The notes under the pieces: generated by a model
Told to the model about the DNA's origin: nothing
Seen by the model: only the letters and a program-made list of their open reading frames with translations
Database searches by the model: none
Program-made: the position numbers and the translations under genes
In this document: positions 11,491 to 22,967 of the stretch, one piece after another
How positions within the stretch are numbered: position 1 is the stretch's first letter
Layout: the number at the start of each line of letters is the position of its first letter
NCBI GenBank assembly: GCA_964035575.1
Contig: OZ037858.1
Location: 1,426,001 to 1,490,000 of the forward strand
Direction: 5' to 3'
Origin: Rhynchopus sp. YZ270_cl-10
Lineage: Eukaryota > Euglenozoa > Diplonemea > Diplonemida > Diplonemidae
Length of the DNA: 64,000 nt

Positions 11491-11968
11491 GGCTTTGAAG
11501 TAAAGATTGGTAGGGGCTGTTGGAGTTTGGGGGGGTTAGTAAGCTATATTTTTTGCTTCACCTAATAACACAAATGAGAACTGTGTCATCTATCTGCCTC
11601 GTTTGGTTCGCACAATGTATGGGGTGGGGGGTTTTTTTTGAGTAAAGAAATGCTCGACGCTTTTTTATTCTTGATTAACTGTTTGGAATAGTCGTGTGGT
11701 GCCATGTTACGCAAAATTCCACATTCCCTGAAGTACAGGGGTGAAGACTGCCGCACTTGTGACCATGACAGCGACACTAAAGCAAAAAACAAAAATGTAT
11801 CTTTTACATTATTCTTGTAAACAGACAGCGGGCCTTTTTTGGGGTTGTAGCTAACTCCGCTCTTTTTTTAGATGTGTGCACAAGAGGCACATTCATCTTA
11901 ATTTTCCTTTTTTTAGAGAGAAAGAGCGGACCAAGAAGGAGACACAAACCCTGTACCGAAACAAGCTT
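11491..11968. other. Spacer with a hairpin motif and outer inverted repeat
   Basis: No gene. At 11870-11900 lies AGATGTGTGCACAAGAGGCA, then CATTCATCTT, a stem-loop shared with 5721, 6843 and 56936. It is enclosed by a second inverted pair (CTCCGCTCTTTTT near 11853; AAAGAGCGGA ending near 11929). Confidence 0.5.
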
Positions 11969-13848
11969 CACCATGGACTCGTAATGACATTACGCGCGTC
12001 ATGACGAGGTAATTACGAGTGCCTTGACGAGGGCACCCCCTCGTAATTACGAGGGGGTGCCCTCGTCATGACGAGGTAATTACGAGGGCACCCCCTCGTA
12101 ATTACCTCGTCATGACGTCGTCATGACGTGGGCACCCAGGTACCCAGGTACCCAGGTACCCAGGTACCCAGGTACCCCCAATGACATAACGAAGTATCGC
12201 TTGAAAGTACCTTTCAATATACCTTGCTTGGGTGTGCATGAAGTAGCACACACAAGGTATATCAAACGATAAATCAATCAGATAAAACGTTACATCATCG
12301 GAAAATTGTTGGCACCGCCGCCCTGTCTTCGTATTTATTACGTCGACAGGCCAAACAGCGTTGGGCTCAGAAGAAGCAGTGCAAGACACTGGGGATCAAC
12401 ATGAGAACCAACTCCCAACAACACAGGCTACCGAAGTAGCAGGTGGGGTGTTGCGGGTGTTTGGGGTGAGAAAATCGATTTTGGTAAGTTACAGCAGAAA
12501 ATTCTTAAGTTTGCACTAGTCGAGAAGGGTTACCACTGCTCACCGAGCGGTGCACCCATTTAAGGGTGGAGAAGCGTGACACGCACATACAAGTATGCAC
12601 ATTACTTCAACAAAGGCTGAATTCTGGTAATTCTAAGGGATGTGAATTACAGCCACCACATGGTTGTCATTAGGCTACTACCTTCGTCGTAGACGTATAC
12701 AAAGGTTTCGCCCCCTTCTCTTTCATGCAAACTTAAGAAAATCCTGAAGTAACTACAACCTGGCGTGCGGGTACAGATGCATTGCTTTGTTCTTTCCTCA
12801 AAGTCATGTGTGATCTCTCGGGTCTGTACTAAAGTCAGTGTTTAGATAAGCATCCACTTGACTCGTTCTAACAACCGTTGAAATCTAGAACAAAACAACA
12901 CACTGCCCCTTCTCACACCAAGCCGCCATGCTTCAAGAGCATGCCCTGGGCAAAAATTACTGTGACAAAAATTAGTTTCCTGGGGGAACGCAATATTTTC
13001 TTGTGCCTAGTCCTCCGCAAGAGCAGAGGGCAGACTTTCCGGATCCCGAAGTCGAATTTCTTGCACTAGCTATGCTCCCTGGGTTAAATGGCTATAGCAG
13101 TGACTGACAAAGAGTTTCCCAGAGGAAGAAAGAACCTGTGGCGTAGAGTTGCGGGTTTTCATCGTTTATCATGTTTTTGTATACTGTCATCCTGTGAGGG
13201 TGTTTTTGGAGGTGTGGTGGAAAAAGGAACAGAAAAAAACAAGAAATATTACCCTCCCAGAATTCTTACGATTACGGTATTATAATGGACACAGGATATC
13301 GTAAAATATCCGTGGTTTTTGAGAGGAGAACTGCGTATTTGTGTACCCCCAGATGGTCCATTAAAAAATTGTGTTCTTTTACTTGGCCACTACCTAAATC
13401 TCGACCTTTATTTAAAATTTTTTTTATGCTGAGCCAAAGTAGTCGGTAAAGAAAAATATGGGGGAAGGAGGAAAAAAAACCGCAAAAACGCGTTTTAGAC
13501 CCCCACAGATGCTCAAAAGCATCAAATTTTGCTTTTAATGGCCTCAAATCGTCGAAATTAGCCCTTTATAGGGGCAAAAAAAAAAATTCGAGAGTCCCTT
13601 TCCCTGGGAGGCAATAGCCAGACAATGACCACGGGAGCACCCCTCGTAATTACGAGGGGTCCCCTCGTAATTACGAGGGCACCCCTCGTCATGACGTCGT
13701 AATGCCGTCGTCGTGACGAGGAAAACCCCACGTCATGACGTCGTCATTACGAGGGGGTGCCCGCGTCGTGACGACGTCATTGCGCGCGTAATTTCCCACG
13801 TAATTTCCCTCGTCCCTCGTCACGTAATGTCATTACAAGTCCATGGTG
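11969..13848. mobile_element. 1.88-kb terminal-inverted-repeat element with palindromic subterminal blocks
   Basis: Left end CACCATGGACTCGTAATGAC and right end its inverse (one mismatch in 26 bp, continuing ATTACG). Next to each end is a 200-bp block dense in palindromes such as CTCGTAATTACGAG, CTCGTCATGACGAG and ACGTCATGACGT. The left block ends in about five copies of GGTACCCA (12127-12177). TT flanks both ends, possibly a 2-bp duplication. No transposase is visible, so it looks non-autonomous. It lies between two tandem DHHC genes. Confidence 0.7.
12127..12177. repeat. Short octamer array (GGTACCCA)n
   Basis: About five tandem copies with the palindromic core GGTACC, inside the inverted-repeat element. 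Confidence 0.85.
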
Positions 13849-14182
13849 TTTGACACTCCTGGTGTAACTATTAAAAAGGGTGAAAGTCACATGATACGCG
13901 CCCTACATCCGTGAAGTAAAGCATCTCCTTAGAGGCGGTTTTCGTTGCACACCCCCCTTTGCTGAGATACAGAAAATCAATACGAAAATCTCACATTGGC
14001 ATTTTGTTTTTTTTTTTTTGTGCATGCAGTACGAGGGAGGTGAGGGTTTGACGTCCTATCCCCAAAGTCTATGTTGAAATACCCCTTGTCCCGTTGTCTT
14101 ATTTCCCCCTTCCCATTTTTTGCATCTCTCATTCAACCCCCCCTCTACTGACCCCATCTTAGACGGAAAAAAAGCAGAAAAA

Positions 14183-15427
14183 ATGCCGCCCAGAATAACG
14201 GGCGAATATGTCCCCCCAGAGCAGCGGCTGACGAATGAATGGCACGAAATTGAGTGTTTCTGTGGCGAGAAGGTGACGTTCCCTTGGTTGGGGTATCCTG
14301 TGGTTGCGTGTCCTACGTGTGGACGGCACAACGACAGCGCAGAGGCGGTGGTGGCGCCTGTGCCTGAGGCACGGATACAGCTGCTTGCTGTGGAGGCGGA
14401 GGCTAAGAGGAGCACTCCTGTGCTCACACCGTTGGAGCGGCGGCGGGAGAACGCACGCTGGCTGACAGCAAAGTTCCGCTGGTTGGAGCTCGCAGGGGAC
14501 CAAGTGGAGCGTATCTTCTGTGGCCTGCCGCACCGCTACGGGCAGTACAAAGCATACCACAACGGGCTCATCCTCCTCTCCCCCTCCTCCGGCTTCCTCG
14601 TAATCCCCTTCACCCTCGCCCTAGGCCCGTGGTTCTTACTGCGGTACTGCAGCCTTATGCACCCCATCGTCACCTTCTCTGTCTTCTTCGGTCTCTTCTT
14701 ACTCCTCATTGCGCACCTAACCGAGCCAGGTATCCTAGAGAAGCAGCCGCCGTGTGAGCCGCAGCAGGACAAATGGGAGATCGTCGACAACAAGCGGGTT
14801 GTGCTGAAGTGGTGTCGGACGTGCCATATCTACCGTACCCCGCGGGCGTCGCATTGCTCGAAGTGTGATGGTATGCAATGTTCCTCGCGTCATACACCCT
14901 TTTGTTTTTACGTCAACCCCATCACAGTCTGCGTGGACACCTTCGACCACCACTGCCACATCACGGGAACTTGCGTCGGGCGGCGGAACATGCGGCCGTT
15001 CTTAGGCTTCCTGCTCTTTATCTCCATTGCCTGTGCAGGAGCGTGGTTCCTGACGTTGCGTGCACTCTTCTGGCAAACACAAGCACACACCTGGGGCGAA
15101 CAAATGCTCCTCGTCCTGACCTTCATCTGGACCACGCTTGGCGGCCTAGGCATGACAGCCATGACCTGCGGCATAGTGACCATCTTCTCCACCGGCCTCA
15201 CTACACGCGAGAAGATGAAGAACGTCTACGGGGGCGAGTCAGGGCACCCCTACGACACAGGGAACTTCTTCTACAATTTCCTCTCCGTGTTGACTATGGT
15301 ATGTCATAAGCGATTTTATAGCTGTTTACTAGAGATCCTGCCGCAGGAAGGGCAAACAAATATGAGAAAAAGGGTTGGTTTGGTTATGTACGTTACCATC
15401 CCACGGCATCACGTTGGCACGAAATGA
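14183..15427 (+). CDS. DHHC palmitoyltransferase 2 (three exons)
   Basis: Paralogue of the gene at 10058 ([20 protein letters not shown] matches MQCSCGAELTFPWLGFEVVS). Introns at 14871-14927 (57 nt) and 15299-15346 (48 nt) are both multiples of three and lack stops, so the unspliced frame is also open. The spliced product is 379 residues with a zinc-ribbon-like N-terminus, four hydrophobic segments, TEPGIL, the cysteine-rich domain, DHHC at 236-239 (again CHITGTCVG) and LTTRE. The first ATG follows an AG at 14177. The tail after the second intron resembles nothing in the paralogue, so the 3' exon is the least certain part. Confidence 0.88.
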   Translation: MPPRITGEYVPPEQRLTNEWHEIECFCGEKVTFPWLGYPVVACPTCGRHNDSAEAVVAPVPEARIQLLAVEAEAKRSTPVLTPLERRRENARWLTAKFRWLELAGDQVERIFCGLPHRYGQYKAYHNGLILLSPSSGFLVIPFTLALGPWFLLRYCSLMHPIVTFSVFFGLFLLLIAHLTEPGILEKQPPCEPQQDKWEIVDNKRVVLKWCRTCHIYRTPRASHCSKCDGMQCSSRHTPFCFYVNPITVCVDTFDHHCHITGTCVGRRNMRPFLGFLLFISIACAGAWFLTLRALFWQTQAHTWGEQMLLVLTFIWTTLGGLGMTAMTCGIVTIFSTGLTTREKMKNVYGGESGHPYDTGNFFYNFLSVLTMVCHKRFYSCLLEILPQEGQTNMRKRVGLVMYVTIPRHHVGTK

Positions 15428-16184
15428 AGGGACCTTTTCGCGGAGCGTGAAAATTTTTTCGGTAAACAATCTCCGGATGAAAACAACAAAAATACAGGCG
15501 AAGGGACCAAGTCAAATAGCAGGGAAGACATCACCAACAGCGCATGAAGTGTTATAGTTGCTTCGATCCGATCATGCCTTTTTTTGGGGGGGTTAAATCC
15601 ACAGATAGATTCTGGTACGTGCACCGCACAGTACCCTACGCACTGTCCCCCTTTTTCTTAAACTCCTCCCTCCCTTCTAGCTTCACTACTATTCAAATAA
15701 AATGGGTTGAGGGCATGTGGGACGACACCTGCTCCTGCTTCGTTCAATTTGTGCTCTGGAACTTACACTTGGAAGAAATAAACAACAACACCGCACCGTT
15801 GCGTAGAAATCCCCCTCAGTAGTGGGGGGGTAACCTGTAATGCAAAACAAAAATTGCACAAATTTTTAAAGGCGGAAGTTCAATTTTTGATTTTTTTTTT
15901 TTTTTGCACTATCAAAAAAACCCCCCACCTCTTTGGGGGTTTCTAGATTTGTTCTTTGTGTTGCATCCTTCTTCCTTTTGTTACCCCCCCTGGGGTGGAT
16001 GTGCATAACACTAAATAACACCCCTATTTCCCTTCTCTCTCTTTGTCCACCAAACACCCCACACCGCTACACACCACCCTTGCTCAACTAAACCACCCTC
16101 CATGTTCAGTTCAATTCCCCTCCCTTTCCCCTTCCCTCCCCCTCCCCTCCAGCTCCTCTCCGTCTTCACTCTTCCCCACCTCTA
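15428..16184. other. Gene-free spacer
   Basis: No gene or clear repeat seen. The last 120 nt are strongly pyrimidine-rich with CTCCCCTCCAG ending at 16152, a likely trans-splice acceptor for the next gene. Confidence 0.5.
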
Positions 16185-17606
16185 ATGAGAGCTGCGCACG
16201 CTGCCTCGCGCAGCTATGAAAAGCAGCCCCCCCAGTCCTCCACGTACCGTGTGAAGGGGTACAACAAGCGGAAGGACCACCTGACAGATCTCATGATGAC
16301 AAAGGTGCAGGCGATCAACACACATCGTGGGTGGGTCACAGACGAAGCCTCAAAGGAATATGCACGGCGGGAGATTGAGGTCCTTCTGAAGACAGGGAAG
16401 GTGAGTGGTGCAGACTTGCATCGCATTGCGGCACACATGAAGCTTTCGTGCAACGACAGCAACAACAACACCACAGCCCCTGCACGCAATGTATACGAGG
16501 CATCTGACGTCAGCAGCGTACGGGCCACGACTTCCTGCCAAATGAGCACCACCCGCACTGCGGTTGCTGAGTCCGAAACGGAGAGCGACATGTGGGCGCG
16601 TATGCTGAAGCGTGACGTTGAGGACTGGCAGCAAGAGACGCAGGCGACACGGAGTGTACGCAAGCAGCGCATGGAGGAGCAGAAGGTGGCGCTCGACAGG
16701 CAGATCGAGGCGGCGCACAGCCTTCGTATCAAGCAGGCAGAGCAGGACAAGGTGTACGCCAAGCAGCTCGCGGTGCAGCTTGAGGAGTGGAACCACGAGC
16801 AGGTCAAACAGGACGAGCAACGCAAGATGACATACATCGTGGAGAAGAAGACACGCGACGACCAGCTCCACGTCATGCGCACCAAAAAGGCAGTCGACGA
16901 CAACCAACGCAAACTCGAAGACGAGCAGATCATCAAAAAGCTGCGCGAAGACATCAAACAAGAACAGCTCGAGCGCCAGCAGCAGAAGATGAAGGCACGC
17001 CAGGAGGTGCACCGCTACATCGAAGTCAACAAAGCGCAGAACCAGGCCAAGGAGCGTGTCATCCGCGACGAGGCTGAGATGGACCGCCTGCACCAGCTGC
17101 ACCACATGGAGAAGCTTGAGCTGCAGGAGAAGGAGCGTTCTGAGGCTATGAAGAAGATTCATGCGAAGCAAACACGCCAGACACACATTGCGCAGCAGCT
17201 TGCAGCTTCGATTGGTGAACGTGCTGCGGAGGATGAACGACGTGCTGTTACGGAGCAACGCAAGAAGATGGACGAGATGCAGAAGTGCGAGCAGGTCAAG
17301 GAGGAGCGTGTCCTGAGTGAACGCGAGAAGATGCGCAACTACCTCTTCCAGCAGATTGCTGACAAGGAGAAGGTGCGCATCGCGAAGCTTAAGAAGCAGG
17401 TTGAGGAGAAGGAGGATCTGCAGAAGGAGCTGCAAATAGCGGAGCAGCAGGAGACGGACCGCCGCAAATCCAAGAAGCAAAAGGACATGCAACACCGAAA
17501 GCACATCGAGTCACAGATACAAGAAAAGCAAAGCCGCAAAGAGGTCATCATGTCCGACACTGAAAAACGTCTCAACCTCAGACGCCTCATGACCCTCAAG
17601 CAGTAG
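16185..17606 (+). CDS. Trichohyalin-like coiled-coil protein (candidate axonemal)
   Basis: Single-exon protein of 473 residues. The first 60 residues form a basic head with aromatics (STYRVKGYNKRKDHLTDLMM). From about residue 145 to the end it is nearly uninterrupted charged helix rich in Glu, Lys, Arg and Gln. This composition and length match trichohyalin/plectin-homology (TPH)-type proteins, many of which are inner-junction or microtubule inner proteins of the axoneme (MNS1, CFAP45, CFAP53 classes). No diagnostic motif lets me name one. Two further coiled-coil genes (17936 and 37702) have similar composition. The start is the first ATG after the pyrimidine-rich AG at 16152. Confidence 0.8.
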   Translation: MRAAHAASRSYEKQPPQSSTYRVKGYNKRKDHLTDLMMTKVQAINTHRGWVTDEASKEYARREIEVLLKTGKVSGADLHRIAAHMKLSCNDSNNNTTAPARNVYEASDVSSVRATTSCQMSTTRTAVAESETESDMWARMLKRDVEDWQQETQATRSVRKQRMEEQKVALDRQIEAAHSLRIKQAEQDKVYAKQLAVQLEEWNHEQVKQDEQRKMTYIVEKKTRDDQLHVMRTKKAVDDNQRKLEDEQIIKKLREDIKQEQLERQQQKMKARQEVHRYIEVNKAQNQAKERVIRDEAEMDRLHQLHHMEKLELQEKERSEAMKKIHAKQTRQTHIAQQLAASIGERAAEDERRAVTEQRKKMDEMQKCEQVKEERVLSEREKMRNYLFQQIADKEKVRIAKLKKQVEEKEDLQKELQIAEQQETDRRKSKKQKDMQHRKHIESQIQEKQSRKEVIMSDTEKRLNLRRLMTLKQ

Positions 17607-17935
17607 CCACCCCCTAATAGGCCCCCCTATGACAGTGATTAAGAATACGTTCGATCCGTTCAACGATTCTATAATCACTTCCCTATGGCACCCACCCCTT
17701 ACCCCTCACCCCTACCCCTACCCCGCTTTTCCTTCATCGCATTTCCATGCTTCCCAAAGGAAGGGGTCAAAGCCAAAATGCACTTACGTACAACCCCCCC
17801 TCCCCCCATAAGCCAAAACCCAAAGTCCTTTTTTAAAGTCAAAAAAATAGTGTGATATTTTTTTTCTGCGCACTCTCTCCTCCCTCCTGCTTCCCTCCTG
17901 AACACCAAAAAAAAGGTCCCTTTAAGGGGAAGTTA

Positions 17936-19684
17936 ATGTCACTCAAATTTGGTGGCAATGCGAAAGGCGAGCGAGATGCGTGTGTTCGAGAGTTGGATGT
18001 TGTGTGTCGTCTCTCTGAGGCTGCGTGCTGTGCGAAGGAGCCGGACACGAAGCAGTTTGCGGCGGCAGATGACTTTAGTTTGATGGGGGCGATTGAGGCG
18101 GCACGGCGGGGCGATGCTGCTGCGATAGAGGAAACACTAGCTGTCTCGAACCTGAATGCGGTCGACGTAACCTACGCTCACCACGACGGCGTCTCATATC
18201 ACATACCAATCCCGAAGCTCACCAGCCCACGCAGTGTCATTGTCTTGCTACGCAACGGCGCAAGCTTTGCAGACCTCGAACCGCCAGCACCCCCGCAATG
18301 TCCGCCTCCCCAACCAGCTCCTGTGTGGCCCCTGCCTGCGCCGAACAGGATTTCGTACAACGTTACAACCTACTCTCCGAACTGCGTCGCCAGTACCAAC
18401 AGATCTGCACCCTCCTCCCTACTGCCGATATCTGCAATTATCTTGTCGCGATGTACCAGAAATCCGACAAACCTAAGGCAACTTCTTCGCCTGCAGGGGT
18501 ACGCACCCCGACACCACCAGAAAAGCGTGGAGATGGACGTGATAAGATTCAGGAGGCGCGAATAAAGTATATGAAAGACAAGATTGAGGCAGACGCGAAT
18601 CAGATTGAGCGGCGGAAGGCGAAGGAGAAAGGTGCATTACGTCGCAGGGAGCTGTTGGAGGAGTTTTCTCAGGTGCGTAGTACACGGCGGCGAGGGAAGC
18701 AGCAGTTTTATCATGAGAAGAGGGAGGCAAACCTGGAGAAGTTGAGGTGCGCGAAAGAGGCGCGCGATGAGGAAATCTTCTCACGCATGCGCAGCAGCGA
18801 GGCACACCACGAGGCCACCAGCGAGCGGCGGCGGAATAAACTCCTCACCCGCGCGGCTCTTAAGAAACGCCGCGAAATCGAAGCGCAACTCTTCCTCAAC
18901 GAAGAGTCCCGCAACCGTGACGCCGCAGGCAAACAACACACCCTGCAAGAAGCGGGCCGCGAAAAGCGTCGTGAACACTACCGTTGCGAAGTGCTTGACC
19001 CTAAACAAAAGGAAGAGTCTGCCCGCAAAAAGGAAATGCGAGAGCGTGCTGCGCTCCGTGCAGTCGGCAACGAAGCTCTGCGTAAAATGAACATTCTCGA
19101 AAAACGTCTGCAAACGGAACATCGTCTCAACGATTTTAACGACCAGCTTGCGTCGTGCACGACAGAGAAGCAGAATGCGTATGAAGAGCTGGAGGAGATC
19201 CGGTCCATCAAAAAGGAGTGTGTCGTGAGCCAGATGCGGCTCAACGCAGATGCCATGCAGGAGCGCTACAACGAAAAGGTCAACCGATCGCAGGAGTGTC
19301 TCAATCGCATGAACGCACAACGTGACGCATGTCAGCAGCAGGCCCTCTATCGCCTATCCGTCAAAGAAGCCAAGGTGTCGCGGATGAAACAACAGCAAGA
19401 ATACCAACGCCTCCTCACACTTAACCGGATCAACGAAAAAAAGCAAAAACTGCAAGCCGTGCAAGACGAACGCGAACAGTCCAGACGTCTCCACCAGCTT
19501 CGCCTCGCCTACGAGAGAATGCAACGGGACCAGGTATGTACACTCATTCATTATACATTTCCCCCTACAATGTTGCCCTTTTGAAACACCATCACGTAAA
19601 CAGACCTCCGCACTCCTCGCAAAAGAAATGAAAGAAGTGGAACGACGTGGCTTCGAGCTTCTCCACGCTACCAGTACGACTTGA
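17936..19684 (+). CDS. Coiled-coil protein with ankyrin-like N-terminus; frame change near 18280-18350
   Basis: The frame from ATG 17936 encodes MSLKFGGNAKGERD, then an ankyrin-like stretch (SLMGAIEAARRGDAAAIEE; SVIVLLRNGASF). From about 18349 coding continues in another frame (EQDFVQRYNLLSELRRQY, then about 370 residues of charged coiled coil). A GTATGT intron at 19534-19603 (70 nt) precedes the last exon, TSALLAKEMKEVERRGFELL and stop. No consensus intron explains the first frame change. A weak GTCTTG donor at 18242 with the AG at 18348 would fit the phase; a sequence error or two genes remain possible. An ankyrin head plus charged coiled coil also occurs in the gene at 32146. Confidence 0.65.
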
Positions 19685-19706
19685 CGAAGAGACTACAAAA
19701 CAGGAA

Positions 19707-19780
19707 AGTGGAGGTTCACACAACTGTGGCAACACAACCCGAGGCAACTACAACCACTACTCCAACAATTTATCAAACAA
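19707..19780 (+). repeat. Dispersed 'GTGGCAACACAACC' element, copy 2
   Basis: Begins 23 nt after the stop at 19684: AGTGGAGGTTCACACAACTG, then GTGGCAACACAACCCGAGGC, then CCAACAATTTATCAA. It matches the copy at 45344 along about 65 bp. Confidence 0.8.
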
Positions 19781-20258
19781 AACAAAAACAACAAAAAAAA
19801 ATGCCTTTTTTCAAAGCTTTGCAATAGGGAAGCAACCCCGCTTCCACAAAAAAAGAAAAAAAAATGGTCAGGGCTCACGAAACACCAAAGAACCAGAATT
19901 GGTGGTACGTGAGAGCACTGAAAAATGGTGACGTTGATGGTGTACATGCATTCCTTTAATGAGATTACCATGTACGTCACATCAGAGTCTCTTGTCCCAT
20001 TTGCACCCCCTCCCCCTCTCCCCTCCCCTCCCCTCCCTCGAGCCAGATTTCCATTTGGCCCGCCTCAGACGCTCCGGTCTTTCTTCGTTCAAAACAAATT
20101 GTTGCCATCTCCCTTCAACAATATTTTATACCCTCTGTTCATCCCCCCCTTCACCTTCAACGTCTCGCGAAGAGAGTCAATGCATATCTTCAAACACCCT
20201 GCACGGTGGAGTCCACCCGGGGGGGCTTACTCTCTTGGGGATCAGATTAGGGGGATTA

Positions 20259-20451
20259 GGCTAGGCTAGGCTAGGCTAGGCTAGGCTAGGCTAGGCTAGG
20301 CTAGGCTAGGCTAGGCTAGGCTAGGCTAGGCTAGGCTAGGCTAGGCTAGGCTAGGCTAGGCTAGGCTAGGCTAGGCTAGGCTAGGCTAGGCTAGGCTAGG
20401 CTAGGCTAGGCTAGGCTAGGCTAGGCTAGGCTAGGCTAGGCTAGGCTAGGC
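20259..20451. repeat. Pentanucleotide array (GGCTA)n, about 38 copies
   Basis: Perfect tandem array with palindromic core CTAG plus G. It lies 134 bp upstream of the CYTH gene. Confidence 0.97.
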
Positions 20452-20584
20452 ATACACTTGATGGGAGTCGCATGCGAGAATCATCCTCAGGGTGTCTACT
20501 AGTACAACCACATTTGAACCACAACAGAATCGCCCCCCCTCCCCCTCCCCCCGCACCCACCTCCCCTCTGCTCCCTTCTCCCCT

Positions 20585-21325
20585 ATGAGAGATATATGGT
20601 ACTTCGGAGCAGCAGCCTGCGTCATGATGGGGACAGCGTATAGGTGCATCCGCCCACGGTTCAGCCCATTTGATCGTGTGCGTTCGAACTCTGCTGCGTG
20701 TAGGGGGCAGATCGAGGTGGAGCGTAAGGTAATGGTGGATAGCACATTCAAGCAGCGTATCCGGAAGGCCGGGGGGACGCCGCAGGGCACGACACGCATT
20801 GTGGATACGTACTATGATACGTGGTGCTTCCAGCTTGTGTTTGGGGATGCATGGCTGCGACGACGCAACGTTGACGGCCAGGTGCGCTGGGAGTTCAAGG
20901 TCGGTCCAGGCATCTCCCACGGTGGGCACACCGCAGCCAGCTACACTGAGTATGTTGGGAAGGATGCGGCAGTGAAGGTGCACGACTTTATCAAGGCACC
21001 GTTCTCAGATCTCTCGGATCTGTTGAAAATGGGGAAGCTGCAGGCGTTGGTGCGTGTAGCTACGACACGCGAGTCGTTTTTGTTGAAGGGACACGTAATC
21101 GATATTGACACAACAGATGAAGGCCACATTGTGGCGGAGGTGGAACGTGTGGTGGACCGTGAGGAAGATGTTGAGGCAGCTCGGCAAGGCATCGACGCAC
21201 TGTGTGAGTCGCTCGACATTGCGCGGGACGCGCCTCCGGCACCAGGAAAAATGGAGTCCGCGCTCAAAACACAGCAAAAAGACCTCCTTATACGCCTTCA
21301 GGGCATGCGGGAAGCGCCCCTCTGA
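20585..21325 (+). CDS. CYTH-domain phosphohydrolase, thiamine-triphosphatase-like
   Basis: Single exon, 246 residues. After an N-terminal hydrophobic patch (WYFGAAACVMMGTAYRC) comes the CYTH signature E44-V-E46-R-K48 (ExExK), then DTYYDT, DAWLRRR and VRWEFKVG, which resemble the vertebrate ThTPase order (IEVERKF, DTYYDT, WLRRRE, WELK). Later acidic strands (GHIVAEVERVV) fit the tunnel-shaped fold. CYTH enzymes hydrolyse thiamine triphosphate or inorganic tripolyphosphate with a divalent metal. The hydrophobic N-terminus may be an anchor or a mitochondrial presequence. The start is the first ATG after a long C/T tract; an AG at 20527 precedes it. The substrate cannot be told from sequence. Confidence 0.85.
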   Translation: MRDIWYFGAAACVMMGTAYRCIRPRFSPFDRVRSNSAACRGQIEVERKVMVDSTFKQRIRKAGGTPQGTTRIVDTYYDTWCFQLVFGDAWLRRRNVDGQVRWEFKVGPGISHGGHTAASYTEYVGKDAAVKVHDFIKAPFSDLSDLLKMGKLQALVRVATTRESFLLKGHVIDIDTTDEGHIVAEVERVVDREEDVEAARQGIDALCESLDIARDAPPAPGKMESALKTQQKDLLIRLQGMREAPL

Positions 21326-21760
21326 GATATCTAACACTCCCCAAAATCCTTTCAGCGTTTCAAAGAAATAAATGCTGAAATAAGTAAAAATTGTATTAAA
21401 AAGCCCCCTCCCTTGTTCAATATCATAACGCCCCCTTTTGGTGGCCAAGTGTGAGAGGCTTAGGTTCATCATCTTTATTTACCCGGTTTTAAGAGCGTTT
21501 TTGGCTCAGAAACCTTTTTGCAAGAAATTCCTTCGGGGATATGCTTTGTGTATTTAGTCTTGGCATTTTGTGCTTCGTTGAAGAGAACAAAAAAAAAGCA
21601 CCTTCTCGAACTATTTCCCAGGTTCTCGGTCATGTATTTGATCTGAAACTGTGTGTTTTTTTATTCTGGGTGGGAAGTGTCATACCTGAATGGTGTGATT
21701 TCGTGTCAAAGTGTCACTTTCCGTTCCCCACCACCCCCTCTTTCTTGTTTGTTTTTTTTC

Positions 21761-21806
21761 AGTGCCTGCGTCCCAGAGGCGTTTGCACTATCAACTTCAC
21801 TTCTTG
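21761..21806 (+). repeat. Dispersed GTGCCTGCG hairpin motif, copy 2
   Basis: GTGCCTGCGTCCCAGAGGCG, then TTTGCACTATCAACTTCACT; nearly identical to 57141-57190. Confidence 0.65.
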
Positions 21807-22898
21807 TTTGATGCGTTGACGCTTCCACACTATCTCACACCTGTAGTGTGGGGTGGTACGGTTTGTGGACGACGTGACACTTTCCGCTTACAATGCGGGA
21901 TGGGATGCGATCAACAAACAACAACGAAGAAAGAAGGTGGGGTCTTTCATTTTGCTTTTTTTTTTTTTTGGCCTCAAAGAGGTTTCCTCTTCACGGCCAC
22001 AGGTAGTCAGTGGGAGCGTATTGCAGTAATAAAACACTTTACGCACAAACAAACTCAGATGGATATGCCAAGGTTGCATTCATTTTTTTTTTTTTTTTTG
22101 TGACAGCTTCTCTTTTGAGGTGCTGTGGTGGGGCAAAAAATCGCCTCGCCAACTTTTTCCCTCCTCTCTCTCTCTCTCTCTCTCTTTTTCTTTCATTGTT
22201 TCTTTACTCTGGTTCTTGTGAATAGACAACACTTAAGTGGTACAGTTACAGTTACGACCAAATGCGTTCCGTTCAGCCTCCCTTTCTATTACACCCATTT
22301 TCAAAAAGGTGACTAAACAGTGATCTTTAGACCCATCTTTACCGACCTTTTTTTTTTCTCTTTTTTGATGCGTTGTGTCTCATTGCGTATTGCAGAGCGA
22401 AGAAGGGTACGTGATGCGAGAGTGAAGCAAGATTTAAAAAAAAAAAAAAAAAAAAATCGTTCCCATTTGGGGTGCCCTTTTGCTTTCAACCCAATGTTGA
22501 TGTTTTTTTTTTACACCATTTTTATTGATTTCTTGATGTAAGGTCTTGTGGGACCCATCACAGAGACATTCTTTTTAGAAGAAAACTAAATGAACATAAA
22601 GACACAGCTGCATACAGTATTCCGAATATGTTTGGCGTTCAAAACAAAAAAAAGTCGCCAAGTTATTTGGAGTACTGTGCGTTTCATCATTGTTGTAGAT
22701 TCCCGGAGTTGCTCTTTCAGTAACAGCTCACCCTTTTTCTGCACGATGAAGCCTCACCCTTTTTCTGCACGATGAAGCAGCTGCGAGGTTGTGAGATCAG
22801 CTCACAAAACTTTCCCTCCTTTTTTTTTGTCGAAAAACTGGGCAAAACGGGTTTTTATCTGCAGTTCAGTTGCTAGGGTAGTGCAGTAGTGTGTTCTT

Positions 22899-22967
22899 AT
22901 CGAATGTGATCAAGGTGGCTAAGTTTGGCCAGCACGAGAGGCTTAGGGTCATCTTATAAACTTTTCT
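22899..22967 (+). repeat. Dispersed GGCTTAGGGTCA stem-loop motif, copy
   Basis: GGTGGCTAAG, a spacer, CACGAGAGGCTTAGGGTCA and CTTATAAACTTTTC. CTAAG can pair with CTTAG. Copies at 35643-35704 and, diverged, at 21440-21475 and 5641-5703. Confidence 0.65.

Noticed and set aside
12102-12389. 95-codon minus-strand frame inside the 11969-13848 element as a transposase remnant
   Set aside because: It runs through the GGTACCCA array and palindromes; the remainder shows no catalytic motif.
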